A DNA stretch of 64,000 nt from contig OY855905.1 of NCBI GenBank assembly GCA_963693305.1, positions 3,459,701-3,523,700 on the forward strand. Direction: 5' to 3'. This document shows positions 48,947 through 61,266 of this stretch, piece by piece. Position 1 is the first letter of the stretch. Every line of letters begins with the position of its first letter. The notes under the pieces are model-generated. The model had not been told where the DNA came from. It saw only the letters and a program-made list of their open reading frames with translations, and did no database searches. The DNA is from Meandrina meandrites (taxonomy: Eukaryota > Cnidaria > Anthozoa > Scleractinia > Meandrinidae). The translations under genes were made by a program, and so were the position numbers.

Positions 48947-49932
48947 TTTATTAATGTGTCAAAAGGAGTAGCTGAGGGGAAAAGTCCCCTCAAAATCCTG
49001 TAAATCCTATACATTTGCTATGAAAATGCTAATGCACACAAAAATGCTAACGTGCACACAAACAGTTTGTCTGGCTCCCTGTGATTATTCCTGGTAGCGC
49101 CGAGTTGGCTTTAGCTATCTAATATCCAACAAGCGCGAGTGGAATAATTGTTTTATTAAAAACACTCCGATGTGTACACCTACCACTGATTTGTGGTGAA
49201 TGGCATACGAGCTCATATACCATTGCTTGTAAACTAATCAAAACTCAGGAATTGCCATATACCATGGCTAATTTTTAACAAAAATTTGTAGTCATGCAAG
49301 ATATTGCATGCATGGTCGACATGCAGAATCCCAATGCACGAAATAAATCACAAGACTTTTGTGCTGAGTTAAGGATAGAGAACAATTTTCTGTTTTGTCT
49401 AATCGACAAAACGAATATTTTTAGTGGGAATCGGTGCCACCTTATTCTCTCCTTTGACTAGAAGAAATAACTGTTTTTCATACAGGAGGGATTTTTTACC
49501 GATGGTAGTTTTAAAGCTCGTAAATAAAATATTTTGAATTTTGATCAGAAAACTATTGTAATTTTCACTGTTTGCTATCATTTTTTATTTCTAGGAATAG
49601 TGGTCGGCGTGTTCTATCTTTGCTGGGTTCCATTCATGGTTGGATTCATATTGAGCGCATTCTATAAGAATTTAATAACCCCAGTTGCTGTGCTGGTATT
49701 TTCCACTATAATTTACAGCAATTCCGCGATCAACCCAGTCCTCTACGGCTACCTGAATCGTGACTTCCGATTGGCTTACAAGAGGCTGTTACCCAGACTT
49801 TCTCGACCATGCGCTGGAGCTCATCCTCGTCTCCAGGGAAGACGCGGTTATGATGTATCAGAGTTGTCTGCGAGAGATATTAAGGGTTGTCCAACCGTTC
49901 ATGGAGTATACGTCAGTAACAGTGCTGTTTGA
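45826..49932 (+). CDS. class A (rhodopsin-family) GPCR 2, up to 418 aa, two exons
   Basis: Exons 45826-46744 and 49595-49932 join in phase 1 (GT-AG). The conserved features are TM1 SDNLLVILAVY, TM2 LAFADLLVGMVVLP, TM3 starting WCQF and ending IERY, TM4 ILVWIVAF, ECL2 Cys (HKVCRF), TM5 with Pro and Tyr, TM6 FYLCWVPF, TM7 NSAINPVLYG and helix 8. Position 3.32 is Thr, arguing against an amine ligand. NKT/NFT glycosylation sites precede TM1. The start is uncertain: a TGA lies immediately upstream of 45826. ATGs at 45889 and 45946 would give a shorter N-terminus, and an upstream exon joining near 45970 cannot be excluded. It shares with GPCR 1 the ESKAAKTIG sequence at the exon end and the intron position. 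AATAAA is at 50052-50057. Confidence 0.88.
47932..48311. mobile_element. 374-bp Harbinger-like MITE with TAA duplication
   Basis: The element 47935-48308 has ~40-bp inverted ends (GGCCTGGTTTAAACGTCGC and GCGACGATTTAACCAGACC) flanked by TAA on each side. A 3-bp TAA/TWA duplication with ends starting GG is typical of PIF/Harbinger elements. The sub-motif TCGCATTT recurs inside. It lies in the GPCR 2 intron. Confidence 0.7.
48524..49083. repeat. long inverted repeat, one arm interrupted by a retroposon
   Basis: Left arm 48524-48709 and right arm 48774-49083 are highly similar reverse complements around a 64-bp spacer. The right arm is longer only because of the 117-bp insertion at 48881-48997. 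It lies in the intron of GPCR 2. Confidence 0.85.
48873..49005 (-). mobile_element. short retroposon insertion with (ATT)n tail
   Basis: The insert 48881-48997 is bracketed by CTGTAAAT at 48873-48880 and 48998-49005. On the minus strand it reads as a short body with an AGGGGACTTTTCCCCT hairpin, AATAAAG, then an (ATT)n tail of ~60 bp, like the 3' end of a non-LTR element or SINE with a microsatellite tail. The left arm of the host inverted repeat shows the empty site. Confidence 0.75.
49084..49270. repeat. dispersed repeat shared with 61000-61215
   Basis: Blocks ATATCCAACAAGCGCG, TGGAATAATTGTTTTATTAA and TCAAAACTCAGGAATT recur inverted at about 61000-61270. A non-autonomous DNA element is likely, but the ends are not defined. 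Confidence 0.55.
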
Positions 49933-50051
49933 ACACGCGTACAATCACGTGATTACACTAAAGGAGTATACGTTGGTAACTGTGCTGTTTGAACACGAGT
50001 ACAATCACGTGATTTCCCACGCATGGCTATGCAGTCACGGGAAGATGTTGT

Positions 50052-50057
50052 AATAAA
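50052..50057 (+). terminator. AATAAA poly(A) signal of GPCR 2
   Basis: Canonical hexamer 120 bp downstream of the GPCR 2 stop codon, followed by a T-rich stretch. Confidence 0.55.
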
Positions 50058-50157
50058 GTTTATTTCTTAAAATGCGTTGAGTGGAGTAGCCTGGATCAGC
50101 ACATACAAACGCAAGGGCGCTTTCCGGGAAGGTGGGCTCCTCGAAAATCGTGGTGGC

Positions 50158-50216
<59 letters not shown>
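50158..50216. repeat. (GT)n microsatellite
   Basis: About 29 uninterrupted GT units followed by a G-rich tract; no coding sense on either strand. Confidence 0.97.
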
Positions 50217-50217
<1 letters not shown>

Positions 50218-51408
50218 GGGGGAAGGGGGGCTGGGGGGTCCCACACGGTCCTACAAACCCTGACACTCAACGGAAGTGAACGCCAACAGAAGATTTGGTA
50301 AAATTCAGTTCGAATGATATATTTTGGTTACTTTTCTTTCTCTCTTATTTATTTGTAGTTGAAAAGACAAATACGTTTATACGCGTTCTCGTGGTTCCCT
50401 TGGAAACCATACCCGAATGCAGACCATGATGGTCAAAATCTACACCCGTTTTCAGACCAAAACAACTCAAACATCAAACCCTTTGAGGCGGCATGTACCT
50501 ATATAGCATAATAATTATAATATATAATTTCATTTTCATTTCTGCGTTTGACGATCATGCAGTTTGCGTGTGAAAAATTCTACAAGAAAGTAAGTTTGTC
50601 CGCAATGCAAGATTTTCTTTCTGTAGCAATTTACCAGGCAGCTGCATGTAATTAAGACAATGAAAGCAAACTTGGTAAAAATTGGGACTAAAACCGGAGG
50701 CCCTATAAAATGTACATAAGCATGAAAAGGAAATTAAGTGTTTAATAAAGCAAATTTGTCAGGCAAATGAAGTTTGTCAATCAGTAAAAGGTTCACTATG
50801 TGTAATTTTTTTCCCCTTTTTTCGACATTCGTTATGGTTTTCGCTAAAATAATGGCGGGTACAGAGCAATTTAAAAAGGAGGAGAGGGAACGAAACACAG
50901 ACGGATTTAACAAGCGGAAATCTAACCGTATTCACGGGCTAGAGAGATGGGGTGAGGGGAGGTGGCTTGAAAATAGGCCTTTTCTCGCTGGAAAAAGTAG
51001 GAGGGTAGTGAACGTGGCCCAATTTGTTTCGTAATAGACGTGGAGGTGGGGATTGCCAGGTCTTCGAACCTTATATTTTTGAGACATTAAGTTGCACGCA
51101 TACTATTATTTATCAGCATGTATTCTTCCCGCATTAAGTACTCTGGAGAGGGGGAGATCCTGCCTTTACCGGCCTTTGCAACCAGCTCCAAAGAAAGCCT
51201 ATTAAATTGAATTTGTTTAACCTTATCACTTCGATTGCACGAAACCGTGGTTTTGCAATTTTGGTCCTTAATTGTTATGCTTTTGAGTTTTCTCAAAAAA
51301 GGTCTTTTAAACCATTGGTGCTACGATGCTAAATTTCATGCACTAAAATTTGTTAGAAAAGCACTTTTCTTTACACTTAAATTAAATTTAGCTTAGATGA
51401 AGATTACG

Positions 51409-51555
51409 TGTTAGACTGGAGAAGGGCTATGGATACTGAAAGAAGGAATTAGAGGCACACCTGGACCACACTAGGAAGGCTAGCCCAGGACAGAAGCTGA
51501 TGGAGATCCTATGCTCTACTTGGGCCTAGGGGCTTAAGTGAGTGAGTGACTTGTT
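51409..51555 (+). mobile_element. degraded 3' end of a non-LTR retrotransposon
   Basis: With frame breaks the translation gives WRRAMDTERR, HTWTTLGRLAQDR and WRS blocks, typical of the extreme C-terminus of cnidarian endonuclease/RT proteins. It ends in GTGAGTGAGTGA, a common LINE tail. Very short. Confidence 0.5.
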
Positions 51556-53105
51556 AAAATATACAATATTTTACTTTGGCGCATTTTATTTTTGGATGGC
51601 CCGTTCCGATTTTTTTTCTTGCTCTGTTTCCTTTCGATTTTCTCGGCCTTTTTATTCTCGATACCTTCTTCTCGAGTTAGACTCGAATTGTTATTGAAGA
51701 TAACTGGAAACCGTCCACTAGCAGATCTCGCCTTGATTTAGCCACGAATGCCTAGGACTTCACAAAAAGAAACATTCCAGTACGAGACGATAAGGAGTCG
51801 CGCTACAAAATGAAATTTGCTTGCGGAGGAACTCTGGCAAAATTACCATGACAAACACGTCAAGTTCTGTATTTACCCGGGTGGAGAAGCGTCGATGCGC
51901 GCTGTTGTAGCAGGTACGCGAGTGTTTGTATCAATAAATCAAACAAAGAGCTAAATACCACCTGAATGTTGTCAGAGGCGATACAATAACGTCATTACTC
52001 GGTCCCAGGCTGCGCGGCTAGGCGCGGTGGAGATGCGAGCAGGAATATACCACTTGTTGACTAAGTTTTGGCGGTTTAACCACCTGCCGATACGGGTGAC
52101 TACAAAAACTCCAAAAACACAACTCAAAAAATGCAACAAGAGAACCATATGGGATGAAATTTGAGAAGATATGGTCTGGAAGGAGTTTTAGCGCTCTAAC
52201 ACAGCAAAATCGGAGTGAACGTGCATTGGTTTAGGCAAATAAGGGCGTATGGTTTGAAAGTTTGATAGCGATAGGTAAGTGGTATTAGCTAATGTCTCGG
52301 TTCATAAATCTCACGTCTAACTTTTTGGGTCATAGACGAATTGCACGTTCATTTTTATGGTCAAACAATTAATTTATTTTGTGGCTACTGAGCTTAAAAA
52401 TTGCGCAAAAGGTTATTTTTTCCACTACATTAAAAGTGTCATGGAAACAAAATCGTATAAAGAAAAAAATTTCTGCTTAGTATTTGTCCGCCTTAACCAG
52501 TCTGGCATATCAACAGAATTTAGCATATAGTTCTACCTGTGAAGCCCTGGATTAGCGGGCTCGTGCTGGGGAACGCCTAGACGAACGTAAAAAATGGATG
52601 GACAAAAACCGACAAACATTCTCCTTAAAATTCACTTTACGTTCAATTGCTCCTCGTGACGTGTATATTGCCCAGTGTTGATTAAGTACAGTTGTCTGTA
52701 TGCGTTTTGACTGTTTGCTTTGTTTTGTTTACATTTCCTGATCAAAGCGTAAATTCAAGAAACACGGCAGTTGTTCGAAACAATCAGACTGCAACATGTT
52801 GTTAGCTAACGAGCTATACCAGACGGTGAAATTCATGTAGAATGCTTCATTAGATCACTTTTTCTTGAAGACGAAAACTATTAGTAACTTCCAAAACAAT
52901 GAGAAATTCATTTACGAGAAATTTGACTACCAAATATGTATTGCCGTTGAAATGAACATTGTAGCAAACATGCATTCCGGTAGTTTTGGGTGAATATTAA
53001 AAGTGAGATGAATTTTACTAAGCTTTTTGTGGGATAAATATGTGGCGAATGTACCATGAAGGTGTCATTTACCTCGTAACTTGGAATCGGAATCCTAAGC
53101 AAAGA

Positions 53106-53321
53106 CACGGCCGTAGGCAGAGGGGATGCGATGGGTGCGTCCTCACCCCCTCACGCGCCGCAAAGGTCCGCTGAATCTGAAAGGCAGGATTAAAATGACT
53201 CTCAGAACGCAGGAAAGTGGACTTCAAGAACTTCCCGGAGAAATATACCCCCAGATCCCCCCTAGATGCTCATGGTTCCGGTGCTCGCACCCACCCAAGC
53301 AAAATCCTGCTTACGGCCCTG
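53106..53321. mobile_element. 216-bp MITE-like element (possible hAT)
   Basis: Ends CACGGCCGTAGGCAG and CTGCTTACGGCCCTG are inverted with mismatches. The interior is GC-richer than its flanks. The target duplication is not clear. Confidence 0.4.
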
Positions 53322-54933
53322 AAAGTCTAGATTCAAATACCTCCATGGGCTATCTTGGGCGGGGTAAAATTTAAAGATAATATATCTAGTAAGCTGTTTA
53401 TATAATGTATCGATATGCATATAATCTCTATAAAAAAAAAAACCAAAAAAAACAATGGAAATTTATGAACTTAAGACTAGAGATTGTGTACTTGCAGATT
53501 ACAAAGTATAAGGCAATAATCTCTGTTGAAATAATATGCTTGGCTCTCGCTTCTTGCTGATTGCGATACATTGCGTTCACTGTCAGTCTGAGAATTTAAT
53601 GTCATATTAAACCTTTGTTGACTATTTTCTTTATTCTATTCAACGTTTCTACTTGACAAGATATATGCGAGGGAGTTGCGAGGCATTAGATGTTCAGCTT
53701 GAGAAACAAAGGCTGAAAATATGCCTTTCAAGTTCTAGACTTCACTGAAGTTATTCAATCACTGTGATCTGTTGACAGTTTGTGGGAAGACTGGCTAGTT
53801 AAACAAAAAAAAAGAATAAAAATAAAAAGAGATATGTGTCAGAATTTTTGAAGTACTTGCGTATTTTGTGTTGTTACAAGAACTTGCTGGGTTTTTATTT
53901 GGCAAACTTATATCTAAACCTATCTAAACCGTTCTGTCCTGTTCTTCAACTTAACTGCCACCCGATAAATTGGTCAGATTTTGGTGGTCGGAACAATTAA
54001 GGGCGTTCCGCTCTATTGCATAAGTTCAGACTCACTGGAAACGTTTGAATTTACTACATGATTTTTGGAAACATTGTTGAAATCATAATCAGTTTAAAAG
54101 GTGTGATGAAATGAAATGTGTCAAGTTGGAACTAATGGGGTTATGCCGGTTCGAAGCTGTTTGGGTGAGAATTTTTAAACGTTTTTGATACTCGGCCTCG
54201 CCCCACCATTTCACAGAATGTGGTTTATTCTTGAAAACAAACGATCAATTAGCAATTTTAATCACCAGTGCCAATGTAAAATAAACTAAATCGATAGGAA
54301 ATCGGCGAAAATAATGTTTCAAATGAATTTAGTTATTTAATTTAGTTACTTTGAACAGATACTGAAGCGAGTGCTAATCAGAGAGTTTATATCTTCATGT
54401 TTTCAATCACATGACTTTGGGTGAGTAAACAAATGAACACTTTGTATTTTGTTTTATCTTATAAAAACACAAAGATAGATAAATTTATGTTAGAGAAACA
54501 ACAGAAAATTATTTAGTTCAGTAATAGAAAGAATTATACGATGCTTAAAATACAGTGTATACGTTTCCCATTCGAGCCGAGAATTTCAGTTAATTTTTAA
54601 TTATTTTTTTTTGCACGCTTGAGGTCTGAACTTGGTCGATCAGTCTTTATTGTGTAGTGTAAAATGAAGAATAAGTAACCCTGATATGTTTTAATTTAAC
54701 GTATCCATACAGCTTTTTTTAAAGAGGGCAGAATTGAATTTACGAAAATTATACAGTTGCCAAGGAATTTGTTTGACTGTCTTAGTCAATTTGAATATAT
54801 CGTCTTTCATTCTAGCTTTTTTTAAAAACAGATAATCGCAAACTAGCAATATCTACAGTTAGTTTTACAACGCAAAGAGCTACATTTGTTTGATGCAGAC
54901 CTGTAGTTAATCTTAGACAATCTCTTTATTTAG

Positions 54934-54978
54934 CTGGTAAACTCAGCGGGAAGTATCTGGGTACCGAACACGTGGTAG
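54934..54978 (+). other. possible exon (5' UTR of the kinesin gene?)
   Basis: A 45-bp segment lies between a good acceptor (CTCTTTATTTAG) and a good donor (GTAG|GTGAGT). It is GC-richer than its flanks. It may be a non-coding leader exon of the kinesin gene starting at 57128. One frame is open, but no motif is seen. Confidence 0.25.
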
Positions 54979-57127
54979 GTGAGTCGCGTTTTTCGTATTT
55001 GAAGGGCAGCTGATAGCTGTTTAGAAACCAGTTCAGCCATGACTAATATTCACCGAGAATTTAAGCAATATTTAGGTTAAGGTAGTGATTTCTTTGCGAT
55101 GTATTAATTTAAAGCAATTCGCCGACATCATATTTTCGCGCCATTTTCTAAAACAAGCGGCGTTTCTTTGTTTGTCTTCCCGCCAACTCCCCGTCGCGTC
55201 TGTGATCTCTCGGCCAATCAGCGATCGTTTTGATGCACCTGCTAAATATGTACCCGGCACGTTTACGCTATAATTTCAATATTTATTTCAGATTTTGGAG
55301 CTCAATTCATCAAAAAGATAGAAGTTTTAACTGAATTGTGAATCGCTCAGAAAAACAAACAATTTATATAGGAAGCTGATAGTAAAATAATGGTTAAAAA
55401 ATGGCTTTATTAAAGCTCAAATGCTGGAATGCTATTTCGCCCATCGCCTACTCATAGGAGTTGTATTTATAATTGACGTTACCACAGTTTCTCATTGCCA
55501 TTGGGTCTGAGTGTACAATTACGCCATCAACAAGCGTATTTCAACTAAAAAAATATGAACATTGTGTTTTCAATTCCTGTTGTGCGCTAGACCCTGTGGC
55601 TGATTTCAACGCGTTTGTGACAAGAAAGAAGGCAAATGGGCGATAAAAATAATTTGCTGAGGCAATGAAGTGAAGATATAAGTTGCTTAACCGGTATCAA
55701 CTAGTTATTTAACAACAGGTTTGTTCACTTGTGAGCTAAATAATTTTTAAGGTTAATTGTTTACTTTCTTTCGGGTGGAGCGTTGGAGTACCAAAAAAAA
55801 TATTTATGGGTTAATTTTTGCCGTTTCCTCTGTCATACTGAAGTCATATAAAGAAACTGTGTTTTAATTTATAATCGATATTTGTGTGCCAAAATAATTC
55901 AGCATTTTGATAAAACGGCTGTTCTGGAGCTCTCAGTTTCCCTCAGTTTAATGTATTTAATGTCTAGTATCTTACGTTGGATGTTTTCACGTAATTAACT
56001 TGAACGCAGCTTAAATTTATCACCGAAGCTGAAATAATACTGAAAGTGTGTTATCATTTCTCGTGAGATTTGAAAGTTCTTGATGAATATTCCGCTTAAG
56101 CAATGCACAAAATTTAAGTAGTTTTCGAATTCTGTATATTTAATAGTCTGTACTTTGGCGTTCTAACGTGATGTCCAATTATTTACATGTAAGCTAAGTG
56201 CAAATTAATTTTATGTTCCTGTTTTATTTGTTTTGTTATTTTGCTTGTTATTTGAGGTACATAACTTCAGGGTGCTATCAAGTTGATAAATATACCTGTT
56301 CTTATGCAAAAACATTACATAAATACTAAAATCACAGCTAATTCTTGCTTTCGAGAAATTTTAAGCTATTAGAACATTAATTTAAAAGAAGAATTTTTTC
56401 GCTTCGCTTGGGGTCCCAGTTTAGTATATACTCGGAATATATTTTCCCGAATTTGAATATGTGTTAGATGAAAACCATGTTCTCTCGGTGATGATTAACA
56501 TTACATGTATCCGTATATATGCTTGTTTATATTCCGTTTAAAGAAAAATTCTGTGTCTGTCAATGCCGGTGGTATACCGCCGAAAGCGGATCTAAGTTTT
56601 TGTTTACAATTTATTTAAACAATTTTACAAGACCTGCATTCGCTCCAAATGCTAACGCTCGTCGCAGAAGATATGCGTTTCTGTTTCGACTTGTAAAAGA
56701 AAAATGACTGAAGCTTGACAAACTGGCCTTAGAATTGTATAGCAGCTTGTCAATCCTAGGAACTGATATGGGCTTAGGATTTGAACTCAGCTGATCGAAA
56801 ACCGCAAGCAACTAGACGTTAAATATCTTAAGGGAGTTCACTTTAAGTATTGAATCAGCGGTCGAGACTACTTACGTGTAGTTATTGCCGCATTTATGCT
56901 AAGTGGGTCAAATATAGGCAATACTGGTCTAGCTTTAGCTTGCTAGGAAGTGAATCAGATGAGCTTCAGATCGTGAGGTTGTCTCTGACTTTTCTATCGC
57001 TTTCTTGCCTTCCTTAGGTTTCCAGCAGGTCGCGCTTGCTCTGATATGCTTCTAGATTTGAAGGTGTTTGTCAGCATTGATGAAGAAATTACTGGCTAAG
57101 TGATTGTAGAACAGTAACTGTTATAAA
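54979..57127. other. region upstream of the kinesin start
   Basis: No coding motif. An acceptor-like tract, CTTGCCTTCCTTAG, ends at 57017 and could begin the exon that carries the kinesin ATG. Confidence 0.35.
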
Positions 57128-60100
57128 ATGAAACCACAGAAAGGAGATAAACAGGCAGAAAAGACCTCCACCATCAAGGTTGGAAAAGGTAAGTGAAACC
57201 ACTGGTTGTGGGCAAAAATTTCTCTATATTTGATTCAGTGATGGATTATAAAGGTAGATTTGGGTTTGATTTAAATAAGGCTTTGGAGCATACATTTGCG
57301 ACCAAATGTTAAAAATCGAAAACATACACAATAAAGAAAAACAATAAGGATTTTGAATGGAAACAATTTAAGCATTAAGTATTCGGCTTCCCGCAATATT
57401 GTATGACTTCGTAAAAAATAATTGACTCAGTGAGTGAATTCATTTGGTAATCCTTTCATCAGTTGTCCTTTTATAATCGATCGTTCTAAAATTGACTGGC
57501 ATAATCAACGTTTAAACTTGATATTCCATTGATAAAACTCAAGAGCAAGCTAAAAATATACAGTACATCATTTCCAAACAAAATTGTAGCGGACATTTAT
57601 TATGTTAATAAGGACTGAGAATGGCGTCTATGGATTAACAAAGTTTGTTAAATGTAACAGCGTGTCGATTTTATTTCGGATTTTTTTTTTCTGGTTTTGA
57701 AGTTCCCATCTCAGTAGAAAAAAAAGTGTTTTCAGAAACCCAGTTTCTGGTTTTATCAATATTGTCGTTAACGTCAAATAAAACTAATTCGAACCATGCT
57801 AGTTGTAAATCAGACATCAAATACGCAAAGATTACTAGGCAAATATTAACAATCAAACTGTTTTTATATGACACTGCAAATTTTATTTCGTGCGTCGCAG
57901 ATTCTGGAAGGGTGAAAGTTTTCGTCAGAGTTCGCCCGCCTCGACCACAAGAAAACAGTCGCAAGGAACCCATAGCAGTGAATGTACAGGAGCTTTCTTC
58001 TCAGGTGAGTTAAACTGAAATGCTACTCAACTGGAGGGAACTCAATTTTCATTTGAAAAAGCTGGCAAGCGGAAGGCGGAAGGCGGAAGGCAATTGGGTT
58101 GGTCAGCTTTCTTCTTCCGTCAACCTAAGAGCAAATTCTACTTTCCGACATTCAACATAAAATTCCTTTTCCCGTTGACTGCACATTTTTGGAACTTACC
58201 GGAAAGAGCGCAACCTCGCGACGTATACACAAACTTTCTAAGGTTTCTTTCCCGAAATTTCGTTCCATTCGATTTTGCTCCGAAATTTTCGGTTGACTGG
58301 ATTTTCTCGATTTCCGTTCCATTCGATCCCGTTGTCCCGTTCCTAAATTTCCGGGATTTGTGATGGAAAGCGCTTCGGGCCAGCGGTACTTCCCATAAAA
58401 ATAAGACCCCCACGCGCCATCCACGCGCCATGATTTTGCAGTCGACACCTTATCGTCTGTAAATAGTTGTAAATTTTGTCGTTTAAAAATGGCTCTAAAC
58501 AATCATTTCAAGGAGGAAAAGACGCAGGGTACACTTCCAATAACCTACATCACACGAAAGGAGTCGTTTAGCGCAAGTCACCGGCTACACAGTGCGAAAT
58601 TGAGCGACGAAGAAAATCGCGTGATATTCGGAAAGTGCAATAACAAGAATGGTCACGGCCACGATTATACGGTAAAAGTGACTGTTTGTGGACCTGTGGA
58701 CCCCATTACTGGTATGGTGATGAATCTGACAGACTTAAAAAAGCATATGGGTAGCGTTTTGGAACCATTGGATCATAAAAATCTGGATCTCGACGTTCCT
58801 TTCTTTGCCGACACTTGTTCCACGGCTGAAAACGTCGCTATTTACATTTGGAATAACTTATCGAAACTTTTACCTGAAGGACTGTTGTATGAAGTGAAAG
58901 TTAATGAAACCGGCAAGAATTCTGCTCGTTACAGAGGTGAACTGCGGAACTGATCATCGGCTTCATGGTTTCTCAGAGCTAATAGATGGAGTACATTGTA
59001 ATCATACATGTACTTACTAATTTGAATCAGACTGTTACAGTCAAACCGGATGTTCTTTTGATAGAAACTCTGTAATGTTGTGGCGCAATGTTTCAATATT
59101 GATTAGGATTTTGCTCGACGCAACTTGCAACTTTCAACTCAATTTTGCTCGAGGAAGTTGCCAAGTTCCGGTATTCACTTTTCCGGTATAGAACGTAATA
59201 ATCCCACCTGTTTCAAAGAAGTACGAAATAATTGCCCTATGGTCAACTATTTATTACCAGACGACAAGAAATTATTGACAGGTTTAGTTCAAATTGCCAA
59301 ACTGGGAATTGCGCTCAAAAACCGGAACTTGCTATATGTAGAACAAATTTGAATTGAAAGTTACAAGTTGCGTCGAGCAAACATTCTAGTTTGCCGATTT
59401 GAACTAAACCTGTTGGTATTTCGTGCCGTCTGTTGATAAATAGTTGACCAAAGGGCAATTATTTCCCCCTTCTTCGAAATAGAGGTGGAATTATTACGTT
59501 CTATATGGGACTAATGAAAACCGGAACTTGGCAACTTGCTCGAGCAAATTTGAATTGAAAGTTGCAAGTTGCGTGGACCAAACTGCAAATCAATATTGAA
59601 ACATTGCGCCACAAAGTTGCAGAGTTCCTATCAAAAGAACATCCGGTTTGACTGTAGTTCGTTCCCGGGGGTTGGGGGGGGCGGGGGCGGGGGTGGGGTG
59701 GAGGTGGGTTCTCTCTAGCCTGTTCCAGGCTCTCGGTTTGTGGGTGAAGAGCGAAAACGCGGGGCGAGCGAGCGGGGAAAGAACGAGCTGGTAAAAAATT
59801 GCCCGTACGCCTATGATATCCGTAATGTCGACCCATGATTGAAACTTTTCATTCGTTTGTCATTTCACATGTTATGTGAACTATGAGAATCCTTTTTGAG
59901 CTGCCTAAATAGCTTATGAACATCAAATAATTTGTATTTAACGTTGTTGTAAGTGGTCATATAATTATTTGCACTTTTAATATTTAAAATATTATTGTTT
60001 GGCTATAGTTGTTACAGTTTTACATATGCAGACAATTAAAGGAGCAGTTAGGACCTCACGAAAGAGGCGAAAATAAATGAAATAGAGTTATTGTTGGCAA

Positions 60101-61235
60101 AAGTTTGGATTGATTGAGACACTGAACAATTATTTTTTTTCGAGTTGTACAATTTTTTATGTTTTACATGAGTAAATTTTCCAGCTTATACTGCGTTAGT
60201 GTAAAACTTTCTATTATAACTAACACTATTTTGCTTATAAATAATCCAAATTTGTAAAACAGGATAGCTGAATGTCACTGTTACACCATTTTTGACTAAG
60301 ATAGCTGTAAATGTTAAATTGTAAAATGATATCAGCGAACTTACTGCAGTAATGTGGGAGGCGCAGTGGCCTGATGGTTAGCATGCTGGACTCCAGATTG
60401 AGCGGTCTGGGTTCAAGTCCCGGCTGGGGTCATCGTATCATGTTTTTGGGCAAGACACTTTACTCTCATAGTGCCTCTCTCCACCCAGGTGTACAGGGAA
60501 ATTATGCTGGGGGGTTAACCCTGTGATGACTAGCATCCCATCCAGGAGGGAGTAGAAATACTGGAGGAGTAGGGAGTAGAAATACAGTGGTCCATTGATT
60601 GGGCTGTTCCCATTGTGGGCGGTTGCACATAGGTGGGAGAAGTTATTGTGCGAATGTCTGTGTCCAACAAATAGGCCGTTTTGTTATTCTCAGTATCGAA
60701 CTGGAACTAGCTTGCAATTGAGGCTAATGCGGGTAAATCTTTTCTAATACAATTGAGATGAAGCTGTTTTTAATGATATTCCCCTGCATTAGCCTCCATT
60801 GCATGCTAGTTCCAGTTCAAAACCGAGAGTACGAAACTGGCCTATTATCCAGTGTCAGCTACTATCTTTGATATGAATTCGCTACCAATTTGGTACTAAG
60901 CTACCTAGGGTAGGATGCCACCTTTTTTGAAATTGGGAGTTGGAAAAGAATTAAAACATGTTTTGAACTGATGTTACACCAATGTACCAGTATTTTGTTA
61001 AAAAAAACTAGCCATGGCATATCGTAATTCCTGAGTTTTGATTGGCTTACAGGCCATGGTATCTGATTTAATATACTAGGGACCACAAAATGATATGGTG
61101 GTTGTACGTGTCAGGGTGCTGAAAAATTTCAATTCTTTGGGTGTTTTAATAAAACAATTATCCCACTTGCATTTGTTGGATATGAGATAGTTATAGCTAA
61201 CTCAGCACTACGCTTCTCATTGGCTATCTACCATG

Positions 61236-61266
<31 letters not shown>

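Larger units (their letters stand above)
50230..54930. other. intergenic, mostly unassigned
   Basis: Contains a LINE 3' fragment (51409-51555) and a small inverted-repeat element (53106-53321), listed separately. The remainder is AT-rich, with no exon supported by motif and splice signals. Confidence 0.35.

Noticed and set aside
50035..50301. Poly-Thr-His / Val-Cys open frames
   Set aside because: Translation of the GT microsatellite.
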